Source: Solidesulfovibrio aerotolerans
GTDB lineage: Bacteria > Desulfobacterota > Desulfovibrionia > Desulfovibrionales > Desulfovibrionaceae
Reading direction: 5' to 3'
Assembly: GCF_009856865.1 (NCBI RefSeq)
Contig: NZ_WVUD01000004.1
Span: 115,072 to 179,071, forward strand
DNA length: 64,000 nt
The notes below the pieces were generated by a model, which made no database searches, had not been told where the DNA came from, and saw only the letters and a program-made list of their open reading frames with translations. A program made the translations under genes and the position numbers. Shown in pieces: positions 33,703 to 42,521 of this stretch (its first letter is position 1; every line of letters begins with the position of its first letter).

Positions 33703-34926
33703 CTACTTGGTCTGGCCGCAATCCGGCAGGGTCAGGATATGGCCCATGCGGTCGCGCTTGGTGGTGAGATAGCACGTATTTTCGGAGCAGGGGCAGGTCT
33801 CGATGGGCACCCGGTCCACCATCTCCAGGCCGTAGCCTTCCAGACCGACGATCTTTTTGGGATTGTTGGTCATAAGCCGCATCTTGCTGATGCCCAGTTC
33901 GACCAGGATCTGCGCGCCGGTGCCGTATTCCCGCAAGTCGGCCTTAAAGCCAAGCTTCAAGTTGGCTTCCACGGTGTCAAAACCCTGATCCTGGAGGGCG
34001 TAGGCCTTGATCTTGTTGCCAAGACCGATGCCCCGGCCTTCCTGGCGCATGTAGAGGATGACACCCTTGCCTTCGTCCTCGATCATACGCATGGCCTGAT
34101 GCAGCTGGTTGCCGCAGTCGCAGCGCAGCGAGCCGAACACGTCGCCGGTCAGGCATTCGCTGTGCACGCGCACGAGCACCGGTTCGCCGGGCACAATATC
34201 GCCTTTGACCAGGGCGATGTGGGTCTTGTTGTCCGAACTGGCCTCAAAGGCGATGGCTTTAAACGAGCCAAAGGCCGTGGGCAGGGTGGCCTCGGCCACT
34301 TTGGTGACAGAGGTGTGGCCAAAACGCATACGGTAGCGGATCAGATCAGCCACCGTGGCGATTTTGATGCCGTGCTTCTCGGCGAATTCGATGAGGTCCG
34401 GCATGCGGGCCATGTTGCCGTCATCGCGCATGATTTCGCAGATAACGGCAGCGGGCTTAAGCCCAGCCAGTCGGGCCAGATCCACGCTGCCTTCGGTCTG
34501 GCCGGCGCGCACCAAAACGCCGCCGTCCCGGGCGCGCAGCGGGAAAATATGCCCCGGGGTGACCAGATCGTCCGGCCCGGCCCCTTCAGCCACGGCCGAG
34601 AGGATGGTGGTCGCCCGGTCGAAAGCGGAGATGCCGGTGGAGACGCCGACCTTGGCTTCGATGGACACGGTAAAGCCGGTGCCAAAGGGCGACTTGTTGT
34701 CATCGGTCATCATGGGCAGGCCGAGCTGGTCCACGAGGTTGGGGGCCAGGGGCAGGCAGATGAGTCCCCGGCCGTGGGTGGCCATGAAATTGATGATTTC
34801 CGGGGTGACCTTTTCGGCGGCGATGGTGAGATCGCCTTCGTTTTCGCGGTCTTCGTCGTCGACGAGGATGATCATCCGCCCGGCGCGGATTTCCTCGATG
34901 GCTTCATCGATGGGGGTGATGTGCAT
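33703..34926 (-). CDS. ribBA: Bifunctional DHBP synthase/GTP cyclohydrolase II
   Basis: A 407-residue fusion supplying both precursors of riboflavin. The N-terminal RibB half (about 1-200) has [17 protein letters not shown] and the [10 protein letters not shown] loop, then [11 protein letters not shown]. The C-terminal RibA half has the zinc cysteines in [18 protein letters not shown] and the catalytic [15 protein letters not shown] lies ahead of the ATG at 34926. First gene of the ribBA-ribH-nusB unit. I see no FMN riboswitch in the 356-nt leader region up to 35282. Confidence 0.97.
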   Translation of the reverse strand: MHITPIDEAIEEIRAGRMIILVDDEDRENEGDLTIAAEKVTPEIINFMATHGRGLICLPLAPNLVDQLGLPMMTDDNKSPFGTGFTVSIEAKVGVSTGISAFDRATTILSAVAEGAGPDDLVTPGHIFPLRARDGGVLVRAGQTEGSVDLARLAGLKPAAVICEIMRDDGNMARMPDLIEFAEKHGIKIATVADLIRYRMRFGHTSVTKVAEATLPTAFGSFKAIAFEASSDNKTHIALVKGDIVPGEPVLVRVHSECLTGDVFGSLRCDCGNQLHQAMRMIEDEGKGVILYMRQEGRGIGLGNKIKAYALQDQGFDTVEANLKLGFKADLREYGTGAQILVELGISKMRLMTNNPKKIVGLEGYGLEMVDRVPIETCPCSENTCYLTTKRDRMGHILTLPDCGQTK

Positions 34927-35102
34927 ATTGGGTGTACCTCGTTCGGGCCGGCCTGGGGCGATCGGCACCATGGGGGAAAGACCAAAGACCCGGTTCGGGC
35001 CGGGGCAAAGGGGGCGCACTCTACTTCAGGGGAGCTGGCAAGGCAAGCAGTGCGGAATAGCAGATTTTTGCAGAAGAGAAGACAGAAGGGAAGACAGAAG
35101 AG

Positions 35103-35252
35103 GCCTCCGGCGGCCGGGGGGATGATCCCCCCGGACCCCTGCAATTGGAGAAGTTATTTTTGGGTTGCGGCAGGGGGCGACACCCTGGCCCCCATAAATC
35201 CTTGCCTTCCAGGAGGGATTCCAAAGGGGCCACCCCTTTGGCCGCCGGAGGC
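35103..35252. repeat. Compound hairpin repeat, copy 3
   Basis: GCCTCCGGCGGCC and a GGGGGGATGATCCCCCC hairpin at one end, then a linker, CCAAAGGGGCCACCCCTTTGG hairpin (35221-35241) and the GCCGCCGGAGGC module inverted at the other end. The element fills most of the 34927-35282 gap and looks like two copies facing each other. Confidence 0.8.
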
Positions 35253-35282
35253 TCTTCTATCTTCCCCCCGGCCACGCGGCCC

Positions 35283-35930
35283 TTAGACCTGGATATCTAT
35301 GCTGGGGCGCGGCGCGGCGGCAGGCGCGGCAGGTGCCTCGGCGGCGGTCGGCGCAGAAGGCGTCTGCGTCGTCGGCGTTTCCCCGCCGGTCGTGGCCGGA
35401 GCTGCGGTATCAGCGGAAGCAGTAACTGCGGCGGTGGTGGAAACGACGGCTGCTTCGCCGCCGGTTGCGGTCGCGTCCGTGGCGGTCGAGCCGTCGGTGG
35501 CGGCCTGGGCGCGGGCTTCGAGGTCGTCGCGGGTGGCGTCAAGGCTGGCCTGGGATGTCTGGGCAACCTGCTGATCGACGAGTTGCCTGACGCTCTTGTC
35601 CGCCTTGTGCGCGTTGATGGTGGCGGCGACGTATATTGACGCGCCCGAGCGTGAAGCAGCCACGGCAAGCTGGGCAGTCAAATCGGTGAGCATGGAATTC
35701 ATGCTGTTGCTGAAGGATTTTTCCGTCTGGTAGCTGTCCAACCTGGAAGCCAGATATTTGGACTGCTCAAAATTCGTTTTAACGAAGTTGCCTGACAGCA
35801 TATTGTCCGTCCGGGCAAAGTCCGATTGGGCGGCAACGGCTGTGGCGGCGGTTGTTTGTCCGGGTTTTTGCGTCTGCAGCAGCGAGGAATGAAGGCTTGT
35901 CCCTGTGAGGGAAAGGCTTGCGACGTCCAT
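35283..35930 (-). CDS. Low-complexity protein of unknown function behind a sigma-28-like promoter
   Basis: A 215-residue protein. Residues 1-125 are Ser/Ala/Gln-rich but ordered-looking, with FSNSMNSMLTDLTAQLAVAA and a helix QLVDQQVAQTSQASL. Residues 130-215 are low-complexity Ala, Thr and Pro. No signal peptide is seen. AGGAGG precedes the ATG at 35930. The upstream promoter resembles a flagellar sigma-28 element, so expression with flagellar or chemotaxis genes is possible. No family recognised, and it sits inside the riboflavin cluster without obvious link. Confidence 0.7.
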   Translation of the reverse strand: MDVASLSLTGTSLHSSLLQTQKPGQTTAATAVAAQSDFARTDNMLSGNFVKTNFEQSKYLASRLDSYQTEKSFSNSMNSMLTDLTAQLAVAASRSGASIYVAATINAHKADKSVRQLVDQQVAQTSQASLDATRDDLEARAQAATDGSTATDATATGGEAAVVSTTAAVTASADTAAPATTGGETPTTQTPSAPTAAEAPAAPAAAPRPSIDIQV

Positions 35931-35960
35931 GACACCCCCTCCTGCGTTCCTACGATAACT

Positions 35961-35988
35961 TTATCGGCTGCACGAACGCGGGAGATTA
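35961..35988 (-). promoter_or_regulatory. Sigma-28 (FliA)-like promoter
   Basis: Minus strand TAAT, 16 nt, GCCGATAA. The -10 box is identical to the enterobacterial FliA consensus GCCGATAA; the -35 box is 3/4 and the spacer one longer. It would start transcription about 24 nt before the ATG. Confidence 0.5.
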
Positions 35989-36040
35989 GGGGGCGGATAA
36001 TGAATATCGCAACTTTTTTTGCCTGGGCTGCGAAGGCGGT

Positions 36041-36517
36041 TTAGCCGCCAAGCACGGCGCGCACAAATTCCTCGGGCATCATACTGGCGGCCGCGATGTC
36101 GGCCACGCCAAGGCCGCGCTCGTGCAGACGCAGGATGACGGCGTCCATGGGTTCGGCCACCTCGATGATATGGCCGTCCGGGTCGCGCAGGCGAAAGGCC
36201 CGCTGGCCCCAGGGGGCGCTTTTTAACGGGTGGATGATCTCGGCCCGGGCCATGACGCGCTCGAAGGCGTCTTCGATGGCGGCGTCCTCGAAATACAGCT
36301 CCAGGTTGTCGCGGCCCATGGGACCGTGCGGCGCAGCAGGTTCCTCGTCAAAGACGATGCGCCGGGCGGTCTCGGTTGCCCAGAGGCAGAAGTGCGGATA
36401 GGCGACGTAACCGGCCAGCACATGGACCGGCGTCTGGCCGAGCACGTCTTCGTAAAAGCCCCGGGCGCGGTCCATGTCGGCCACAAAAAGGCACACGCTG
36501 CGGTAGTCGATGGGCAT
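36041..36517 (-). CDS. VOC-family (glyoxalase/bleomycin-resistance fold) protein
   Basis: A 158-residue metal-dependent VOC-fold protein. N-terminal SVCLFVADMDRARGFYEDVLG and C-terminal FRLRDPDGHIIEVAEP are the paired beta-alpha-beta modules, with the terminal Glu as metal ligand. A C-terminal helical extension (MMPEEFVRAVL) is extra. Functions in this superfamily range from glyoxalase to dioxygenase and resistance; none can be assigned. It lies between the DUF4019 gene and the low-complexity gene in the same direction. Confidence 0.85.
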   Translation of the reverse strand: MPIDYRSVCLFVADMDRARGFYEDVLGQTPVHVLAGYVAYPHFCLWATETARRIVFDEEPAAPHGPMGRDNLELYFEDAAIEDAFERVMARAEIIHPLKSAPWGQRAFRLRDPDGHIIEVAEPMDAVILRLHERGLGVADIAAASMMPEEFVRAVLGG

Positions 36518-36553
36518 GAGGTGTGCTCCTTTGGCGGCGCGTTGGGGTGGAGG

Positions 36554-36973
36554 TTACTTTATGAAATAGCCGGCGGCGCGCCAGGAGCCGTCTTTGTCCA
36601 GCAGGAAAGTGACGGTTTCCAGGGCATTGGCCTTGTTGGCAAACTCGGTTTGGTAGGTCAAAACGACGTAGGAGCCGTCGGGTGCGCCGGGCAGGGACCG
36701 GGTCAGCATGGAGGATTGCCGGGTGCGGTCTTTGACCGCGCCCAGGGGTTTTCGGATGCCGGTAAGGGTGTCGGCCCAGGCTTTTTCGGTGATGGCCCCT
36801 CGAAAAAAGGACGAGGCTTCTTGCCAACTGTCGGCGTAGCTGCCGGCGTCGCAAAGGGCCAGCCATTTGGTGGCCGCCGCAATGGCCGGGGCTTCCTCGT
36901 TGTCAGCGGCCCGGGCCATTGCCGCGGGCAGGCAGAGCGCAGCGCACAGTACAAGGGTGACGAGAAGGTTCAT
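36554..36973 (-). CDS. DUF4019 periplasmic protein
   Basis: A 139-residue secreted protein with signal peptide MNLLVTLVLCAALCLPAAMA. The mature part matches DUF4019: KWLALCDAGSYADSWQEAS, LPGAPDGSYVVLTYQTEF and a C-terminal GSWRAAGYFIK. AAGGAG lies 7 nt before the ATG. It begins 11 nt after the ribE stop, so co-transcription with ribE is likely. The domain has no known activity. Confidence 0.85.
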   Translation of the reverse strand: MNLLVTLVLCAALCLPAAMARAADNEEAPAIAAATKWLALCDAGSYADSWQEASSFFRGAITEKAWADTLTGIRKPLGAVKDRTRQSSMLTRSLPGAPDGSYVVLTYQTEFANKANALETVTFLLDKDGSWRAAGYFIK

Positions 36974-36984
36974 GGGGCGGCTCC

Positions 36985-37638
36985 TTAAAACCCGTGTTCC
37001 CGTAAAAAAGCCTCGGAAATCTGCGACTGCTTCCCGGCCTTGGCGTCCTTCCAGGGGCCGAGCATCCGCAGCACGTACTTGCCGAGCATGTCCGTCTCCA
37101 TGTTGACCACAACGCCCGGCTTCCAGCCGGCGATGGTCGTGGCTCCCTGGGTGGACGGGATGATGTTGACGGTTAAAAAACCGTCGCCGCATTCGTTGAC
37201 CGTGAGGCTGATGCCGTCGAGTGCCACCGATCCCTTGGGCACAACGAACATCGAATTTTCTTCGGGAAACGTTATTCTGTATTTGACAGACTGTCCAGCC
37301 GGCGTCACGGATGCAACCTTGGCCAGACAGTCCACATGCCCGGACACCAGATGGCCGCCCAGGCGGTCGCCCAGGGCCAGGGCGCGCTCCAGATTGACTG
37401 TGCTGCCGATTTTTAGCGCGCCGAGGTTCGAGCACGACAGCGTCTCGCCCGAGGCATAGGCGCTAAATTCTCGCTGCCCGGCCGTTTCCACGGTCAGGCA
37501 GACGCCGTTGACCGCAATGGATTCGCCCAGAACGATATTTTCCAGCGCAAACAACGCCTTGATGCGAAACCGCGTCTCGTCGCCGCGCGCCTCAACGGCC
37601 GCAATCCGCCCCAACCCCATAACCAGTCCCGTAAACAT
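36985..37638 (-). CDS. ribE: Riboflavin synthase alpha chain
   Basis: Dismutates two 6,7-dimethyl-8-ribityllumazine to riboflavin. The 217 residues show the twin lumazine-binding repeats: MFTGLVMGLGRI at the N-terminus with GESIAVNGVCLTV, and GGHLVSGHVDCLA followed by VALDGISLTVNECGDGFLTV in the second. It is separated from ribBA by three unrelated genes, unlike the usual ribD-ribE-ribBA-ribH order, and ribD is absent from the window. Confidence 0.96.
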   Translation of the reverse strand: MFTGLVMGLGRIAAVEARGDETRFRIKALFALENIVLGESIAVNGVCLTVETAGQREFSAYASGETLSCSNLGALKIGSTVNLERALALGDRLGGHLVSGHVDCLAKVASVTPAGQSVKYRITFPEENSMFVVPKGSVALDGISLTVNECGDGFLTVNIIPSTQGATTIAGWKPGVVVNMETDMLGKYVLRMLGPWKDAKAGKQSQISEAFLREHGF

Positions 37639-37669
37639 AGAAAACCTATCCTCGCCCTGCATCACTCGC

Positions 37670-37723
37670 CCCCTTTCGGGGGTCCGGGGGGATGATCCCC
37701 CTGGCGGGTCCGGGCAGCGCCCG
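37670..37723. repeat. GC-rich modular hairpin repeat, copy 4
   Basis: CCCCTTTCGGGGG, TCCGGGGG with GATGAT loop, then GGGTCCGGGCAGCGCCCGG. It fills the gap between the alkyltransferase stop (37733) and the ribE leader. Confidence 0.75.
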
Positions 37724-37732
37724 GTCTTCGAC

Positions 37733-38200
37733 TTACACAGTCCCTTCGAGTTGCAGCAGGTATTGTTTCATGTCGATGCCCGGCCCGAAGCCGGTGAGTG
37801 CGCCGCTGGTGCCGACCACCCGGTGGCAGGGGTAGAGCAGCGGAAAGCGGTTGCCGGCCATGACCCGGCCCACGGCCCGGGCCGCCTTGGGGCGGCCGAC
37901 TTTGGCCGCCAGCCAGCCGTAGCTGACCTTTTGCCCGGCCGGCACCGCGGCCAGTTCGGTGAGCACCTGTCGCGAAAAATCCGTCACCCCGTCCCAGGCA
38001 TAGGGCAGCTGCGGCCAGGTGCAGCCCTGGCCGGCCACATAGGCCTCAAGGGCCGCCTGCACGGCCTCGCCGGCCGGCGTGCGTATCTCCCGATGCCTGC
38101 CTTCGGCCCAGGTCAGTTTGAGGCCGGTAACGGCCGCGTCGTTCCAAACAATTTCCAAAGCCAACGGCCCGGCCAGACATGTCTCGGTGAAAATCGACAT
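37733..38200 (-). CDS. Methylated-DNA-[protein]-cysteine methyltransferase
   Basis: A 155-residue suicide DNA-repair protein that takes the alkyl group from O6-alkylguanine. The active-site loop is LYPCHRVVGTSG with the acceptor Cys125, preceded by VGRPKAARAVGRVMAGN for DNA binding by the winged helix. The tyrosine of VSYG flips the base. The start ATG at 38200 gives a short N-terminal domain as in Ogt-type proteins; longer frames enter the hairpin repeat and are rejected. Confidence 0.93.
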   Translation of the reverse strand: MSIFTETCLAGPLALEIVWNDAAVTGLKLTWAEGRHREIRTPAGEAVQAALEAYVAGQGCTWPQLPYAWDGVTDFSRQVLTELAAVPAGQKVSYGWLAAKVGRPKAARAVGRVMAGNRFPLLYPCHRVVGTSGALTGFGPGIDMKQYLLQLEGTV

Positions 38201-38226
38201 GGCGTGTGCGCCTCCGTGGTGTGTAT

Positions 38227-38332
38227 GCCTCCGGCGGCCGGGGCTTTGCCCCGGACCCCACCGGGGCTTTGCCCCGGACCCCACCAGGGCTTTGCCCTGG
38301 ACCCACCGGGGGGATCATCCCCCCGGACCCCC
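38227..38332. repeat. GC-rich modular hairpin repeat, copy 5 (five modules)
   Basis: GCCTCCGGCGGCC followed by three hairpins of the form GGGGCTTTGCCCC separated by GGACCCCA, then a GGGGGGATCATCCCCCC hairpin. It precedes the alkyltransferase start by 27 nt. The longest array of the hairpin modules in the window. Confidence 0.85.
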
Positions 38333-38575
38333 GCAATGGGGGTGGGATGGCGCTTGTTGTAGGCTATTTTGGCCGGCCTTGCCATCATCCTGGTTTCTGC
38401 CGGGTGGGTTGGGCCGGTTTGATCCGGGGCAAACGGGCAATCCGGTAATGTTTCAAGCGATTGAGTTCTTGTTTTTTGCGTGCGTAAATCATAGGATAGG
38501 TTACTGTGCCGATTCTGTGACATGCAAAAGTTGCACAGAAACGGTTGCGCGCCCTTTCGGTGGTGGAGGAAGGCA

Positions 38576-41560
38576 GTGAATAGAGTGAAGCCGAAGATGA
38601 AGATTGGCTGGGTTCTTTTTTTTGCCTGCCTGCTGTTGTCCCTCATCGTTGGGGCGGCTTCTGTTTATATCGCTAAGATGATGCGAGTTTCATTTTATAA
38701 GAGCGCATTTCAGAAAGAAAGCGAAAGTCTTGAGAAACAACTGTTGTCGCATACAATACACAGCCAATTGATGGGCGCTGTCATTTCCAATGGCTTAAAC
38801 CAGCTTGATTTAAAACAAGCTGTGTCAAAAAACGGCAGCGATGCGGGCGCGCTGATCGAATCCCGCGAGACGCTCAAGCCTTTGCGGGAACGCTTCCATC
38901 TGGACGGCATCTATCTTGTCGATTCCGACGGTGTTGTGGTCATGCACGATACGGATGGCAGGTCGTCCACAGGAACAAATGTTGCGTTTCGGCCGTATTT
39001 CAAACAGGCCATGGCCGGCCATATCAGTATTTACGCCGCCGTCGGGAACAATACCTCCGAGCGCGGCCTGTATTATGCCGCGCCGCTGTATGCAACGACA
39101 TCCAATACATCGTCGGTCATTGGCGTCGTCCTGGCCAAGGCCCCAGGGGATTCCCTGGACGAGATGCTCAAAAAGTTCGGCGATGCCGCGCTGTTGTTGT
39201 CGCCCCAGGGGATCGTTTTTGCCTCAAGCCGGGAGGACTGGCTGTACGCCATTGCCGGCAAAGCCGACGCGGCCCGGCTGGAAGCAATCCGGGGACTCAA
39301 GCAGTTCGGCAAATATTTTGAGACCAACGAACCCACGCCGCTCCCGATTGCGCTTTCCGGCGAGGAAGCCGACTTCGGGGGCGCGCGCTACAGCATTGAG
39401 CAAACCCCGTTTGATTGGGGTGATCCGGCCGGTGACTGGCGCATCGTGACCTTGTGGAACACCTCGCGCGTCAATCCGCCGGGATTGCTGGCCGGCATCG
39501 GCATTGCCGGCGGCGGGTTGACGCTGTTGCTCACGCTCATGACCGCCGTGATTGTAGACGGTCGCAAGCGGCACCGGCAGGCGCAACAGCGCTTCAAATT
39601 TCTGGGCACGGCCCTGGAGACAAGCCCTTTGGCCGTCATCATGGCCGATGCGGCAGGCAAGATCCGCTGGGTCAATCCGCAATTCGAGCGCTCGACCCAG
39701 TATGGCCCGGACGAGGCCCTGGGCAACGACCCCAAGCTGCTCTCCAGCGGACTGACTGCCAAGGAGACCATCCGCGAACTTTGGGAAAGTCTCCTGGCCG
39801 GGCGGTCCTGGGCCGGTGAGTTCGTCAACAAACGAAAGGACGGTTCGCTGTATCACGCTGCCAGCGTCGTCACGCCGGTTATGGACGAGAACGGCCGCCG
39901 CCTGGGCTATGTCTGCCTGCAAAATGACGTCACCGACCAAAAGCGCGCCGAGCAGACCATCCGCAGCGCGCAGACGGAGATGACCCAGATCTTTAATACG
40001 GCAGCGGGTGGGATGCGGGTCATTGACAAGGACTGCAACGTCTTAAAAGTTAATGATGCCTTTGTGGCACTGAGTGGCTACCCCCGGGAAGAACTGACAG
40101 GAAGCAAGTGCTACGACCTGTTTGCCGGCGACGACTGCCACACGGAGCAATGCCCCCTAAGCCGCATACTGCAGGGCGAAGAGCGGATAGAGGAGTTGAG
40201 TCTTCGCCGGCATCGGGACGGCATGCCGATTTATTGCGAAGTCAACATCACCCCCTACACCACGCCGGATGGAGAAATTGTCGGGGCCATTGAAGATTTC
40301 CGCGATGTTACGGAACGCATGCGAGCCCAGCATCGTATCAAGCAAAGCGAAAGCAAGTACCGGGAACTGGTCGAGAGCGCCAGCAGCATAATCCTTAAAT
40401 TGGACATGGACGGCACGATCACTTTTTTTAATGAATATGCGCTGGCATTTTTTGGCTATGCCGCAGATGAAGTCGTTGGGCGGTCCATTGTGGGCACGAT
40501 CATTGCCGACGAGGACGGCGAAAGGCGGCATTTGCGTACGCTGCTCGGTGACATCGGGGAGCATCCCCAAGACTATGCCAGCACTGAGAGCGAAAATATC
40601 TGCAAAGACGGGCGGCGCGTCTGGATAAGCTGGACCAACAAGGTCATCCGCGATGACATTACCGACAAGCCCAAAGGGGTGTTGCGCATTGGCCTGGACG
40701 CAACAGAGCGCAAAAAGGCTCAGGACGGTTTGCACAGCGCCATGGAAATCATCTCCGGCAGCATCCGCTATGCCAGCCGCATCCAGCGCGCCATCCTGCC
40801 GACCCCGGAGCAGTGCCGCGAACTTGTGCCCCGGCATTTCGCGGTCTGGGAGCCGCGCGACGTGGTCGGCGGCGACATCTATTGGGTGCGGACCTGGGGC
40901 GAGGGGGTGCTGTTTATCCTGGCCGATTGCACGGGGCACGGCGTGCCCGGGGCGTTTATCACCCTCATTGCCAGCGGTGCCCTGGATAGGGCCGTAAGCG
41001 AGGTCGCGCCCGGCGATCCGGCGGCACTGATTGCGCTCATGAACCGGTATGTGAAAGTGGTGCTCAGCCAGGATCTGGATTTCGGGGCCGGGGAAGGTTC
41101 CGACGACGGCCTGGAACTCGGCGTCTGCTACATCGCCCCGGACCGGCAGTCGCTGGTTTTTGCCGGCGCGCATTTTCAGCTGTTCTGTGCGGGCGGCGAG
41201 GGCATTGATCTGGTCAAAGGGGATCGCAAAGGCATCGGCTACCGGTTCGTCTCCCTTGATGCCTCCTTCGCCAATCAGACGGTCCCGGCCAGCCCGGGCC
41301 AGCGCTTTTACATGACCACCGACGGGCTTATCGACCAGATCGGCCAAAGCGGCGGCAGCCCCCGGCGCAGCTTTGGGAAAAAACGTTTTGTCAGCCTTTT
41401 GGCTTCCTTGCAGGACAGGCCTTTGGATGAGCACGGCGAGGCCATTTTTGCAACCATTGAGGCCTTTCGCGGCCAGGAAACCCGGCGCGACGACATTTGC
41501 GTCATCGGGTTTGAGCTGGAGCCGGCGCAGGCGCTTACGGTCAACCCAAGCCTTGGTTAA
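38576..41560 (+). CDS. Cache/PAS/SpoIIE-type membrane phosphatase
   Basis: A 994-residue signalling protein. A membrane helix (about 9-33), an extracytoplasmic Cache-type sensor (60-295, with YLVDSDGVVVMHDTDG) and a second helix (about 302-326) are followed by three PAS/PAC domains (about 345-460, 470-590, 600-725). The C-terminal PPM/SpoIIE phosphatase domain has VVGGDIYW, ADCTGHGVPGAFITLIA and DDICVIGFEL. Such proteins dephosphorylate anti-sigma-factor antagonists in partner switching. The GTG at 38576 has GGAGG 6 nt upstream and is preferred over the ATG at 38522. Ends overlap the convergent beta-lactamase gene by 4 nt. A weak promoter TTGTTT-N17-TAGGAT lies at 38469-38497. Confidence 0.88.
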   Translation: MNRVKPKMKIGWVLFFACLLLSLIVGAASVYIAKMMRVSFYKSAFQKESESLEKQLLSHTIHSQLMGAVISNGLNQLDLKQAVSKNGSDAGALIESRETLKPLRERFHLDGIYLVDSDGVVVMHDTDGRSSTGTNVAFRPYFKQAMAGHISIYAAVGNNTSERGLYYAAPLYATTSNTSSVIGVVLAKAPGDSLDEMLKKFGDAALLLSPQGIVFASSREDWLYAIAGKADAARLEAIRGLKQFGKYFETNEPTPLPIALSGEEADFGGARYSIEQTPFDWGDPAGDWRIVTLWNTSRVNPPGLLAGIGIAGGGLTLLLTLMTAVIVDGRKRHRQAQQRFKFLGTALETSPLAVIMADAAGKIRWVNPQFERSTQYGPDEALGNDPKLLSSGLTAKETIRELWESLLAGRSWAGEFVNKRKDGSLYHAASVVTPVMDENGRRLGYVCLQNDVTDQKRAEQTIRSAQTEMTQIFNTAAGGMRVIDKDCNVLKVNDAFVALSGYPREELTGSKCYDLFAGDDCHTEQCPLSRILQGEERIEELSLRRHRDGMPIYCEVNITPYTTPDGEIVGAIEDFRDVTERMRAQHRIKQSESKYRELVESASSIILKLDMDGTITFFNEYALAFFGYAADEVVGRSIVGTIIADEDGERRHLRTLLGDIGEHPQDYASTESENICKDGRRVWISWTNKVIRDDITDKPKGVLRIGLDATERKKAQDGLHSAMEIISGSIRYASRIQRAILPTPEQCRELVPRHFAVWEPRDVVGGDIYWVRTWGEGVLFILADCTGHGVPGAFITLIASGALDRAVSEVAPGDPAALIALMNRYVKVVLSQDLDFGAGEGSDDGLELGVCYIAPDRQSLVFAGAHFQLFCAGGEGIDLVKGDRKGIGYRFVSLDASFANQTVPASPGQRFYMTTDGLIDQIGQSGGSPRRSFGKKRFVSLLASLQDRPLDEHGEAIFATIEAFRGQETRRDDICVIGFELEPAQALTVNPSLG

Positions 41561-42375
41561 TAGATTCCCTCGCTGCGCAAAATGGCCAGAGCCACCTGTT
41601 TGCGGGCAGGGACGACGGCCTGGGCCGCGTCGGGCCGGGGAATTGCAAGATTCAGGGCAAAGTACCAGGTATCCGGGCCGCGCGTGACCAGCCCGACATA
41701 CCAGCCCACCCCGGGCGTGACGCGGCCGGTCAGCCCCGTCTTGGCCCGAAGGACGGCGTCCGGCCTCTGTTCGACGAGCATCAGCTCTAAAACGGTCGCG
41801 ACGGCGGTTTCGCCAAAGGGCAGCTCGCGACGGTTCAGGCGCGTAAGGAATTCGATTTGCTGCAAGGCCGAGATGCGCAGCGCGCCGTCCAGCCAAAAAC
41901 GGTCGATGCCGCCGGCGATGTCGGCGTTGCCGTAGCCGGCAGCGGCGACGCCCGCAGCCATGCGCTCGGGGCCGACGCGTCGGGCAATCTCTTGAAAGAC
42001 CGGCACGCAGGACAGGGCAAAGGCCTGGCGCAACGTCAGATCAGCGTTCCATTCGGGTAGAAACCGGGGCTTGCCGTCGTAGGCAAAGACCTCGTCCGGG
42101 CCGGTGACGGCAGCGCAGTCCAGGGCAAGGAGCGCATTGAGGATTTTAAACGTGGAGGCGGGCAGGAAGGGGGTTGCGGCGCGGCTGGCGTCGTAGACGA
42201 GTATTTGGGGCGCGCCGTCTTTCTGGAGGACCATGGTCCCGCTGACCCCGGCGGCGTCGAAATGGGTTTTCCAGTCCGGCCGCTCGACCAGCGTTGGCGC
42301 GGCGTCGCCGGCGTCGGCCCGGGCAGCCGGGGCGGTGAAAAGGAGCAGGCCGAGGAGCAGGGCGGCGTAGCGCAT
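41557..42375 (-). CDS. Class D (OXA-type) beta-lactamase
   Basis: A 272-residue periplasmic serine beta-lactamase. Signal peptide MRYAALLLGLLLFTAPAARA. The class D motifs are all present: STFK (Ser74-Lys77), SCV (122-124), YGN (148-150) and KTG (212-214), with FWLDG between. The family hydrolyses beta-lactams by an acyl-enzyme with a carbamylated Lys. It may be an intrinsic, chromosomal enzyme; no mobile element flanks it. The closest alternative is a BlaR-type sensor, but no membrane domain is present. Confidence 0.92.
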   Translation of the reverse strand: MRYAALLLGLLLFTAPAARADAGDAAPTLVERPDWKTHFDAAGVSGTMVLQKDGAPQILVYDASRAATPFLPASTFKILNALLALDCAAVTGPDEVFAYDGKPRFLPEWNADLTLRQAFALSCVPVFQEIARRVGPERMAAGVAAAGYGNADIAGGIDRFWLDGALRISALQQIEFLTRLNRRELPFGETAVATVLELMLVEQRPDAVLRAKTGLTGRVTPGVGWYVGLVTRGPDTWYFALNLAIPRPDAAQAVVPARKQVALAILRSEGIY

Positions 42376-42463
42376 GGTGATTGCCTCGCTGTGGCGACAA
42401 TTGGTTGCTGTTTTTTTTGAAGAAGTGCGCCTGGAAATTCCTCGCCAAGGCCAGTAACTCCCT

Positions 42464-42521
42464 GAAAAACTTCTCCTATCAAGGGGGTCCGGGGGGGATT
42501 ATCCCCCCCGGCCGCCGGAGG
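42464..42521. repeat. GC-rich modular hairpin repeat, copy 6, entering a coding region
   Basis: AAAAACTTCTCC, GGGGGTCC, a G7/C7 hairpin with ATTATC loop, then GGCCGCCGGAGGC. The first 43 nt of the radical-SAM gene's 3' end (from 42479) fall inside it, so the repeat supplies the last codons and stop. Confidence 0.85.

Noticed and set aside
32707..35286. 859-codon open frame antisense to nusB, ribH and ribBA
   Set aside because: Antisense shadow of GC-rich genes; composition is low-complexity Gly/Ala/His and the opposite strand carries clear families.
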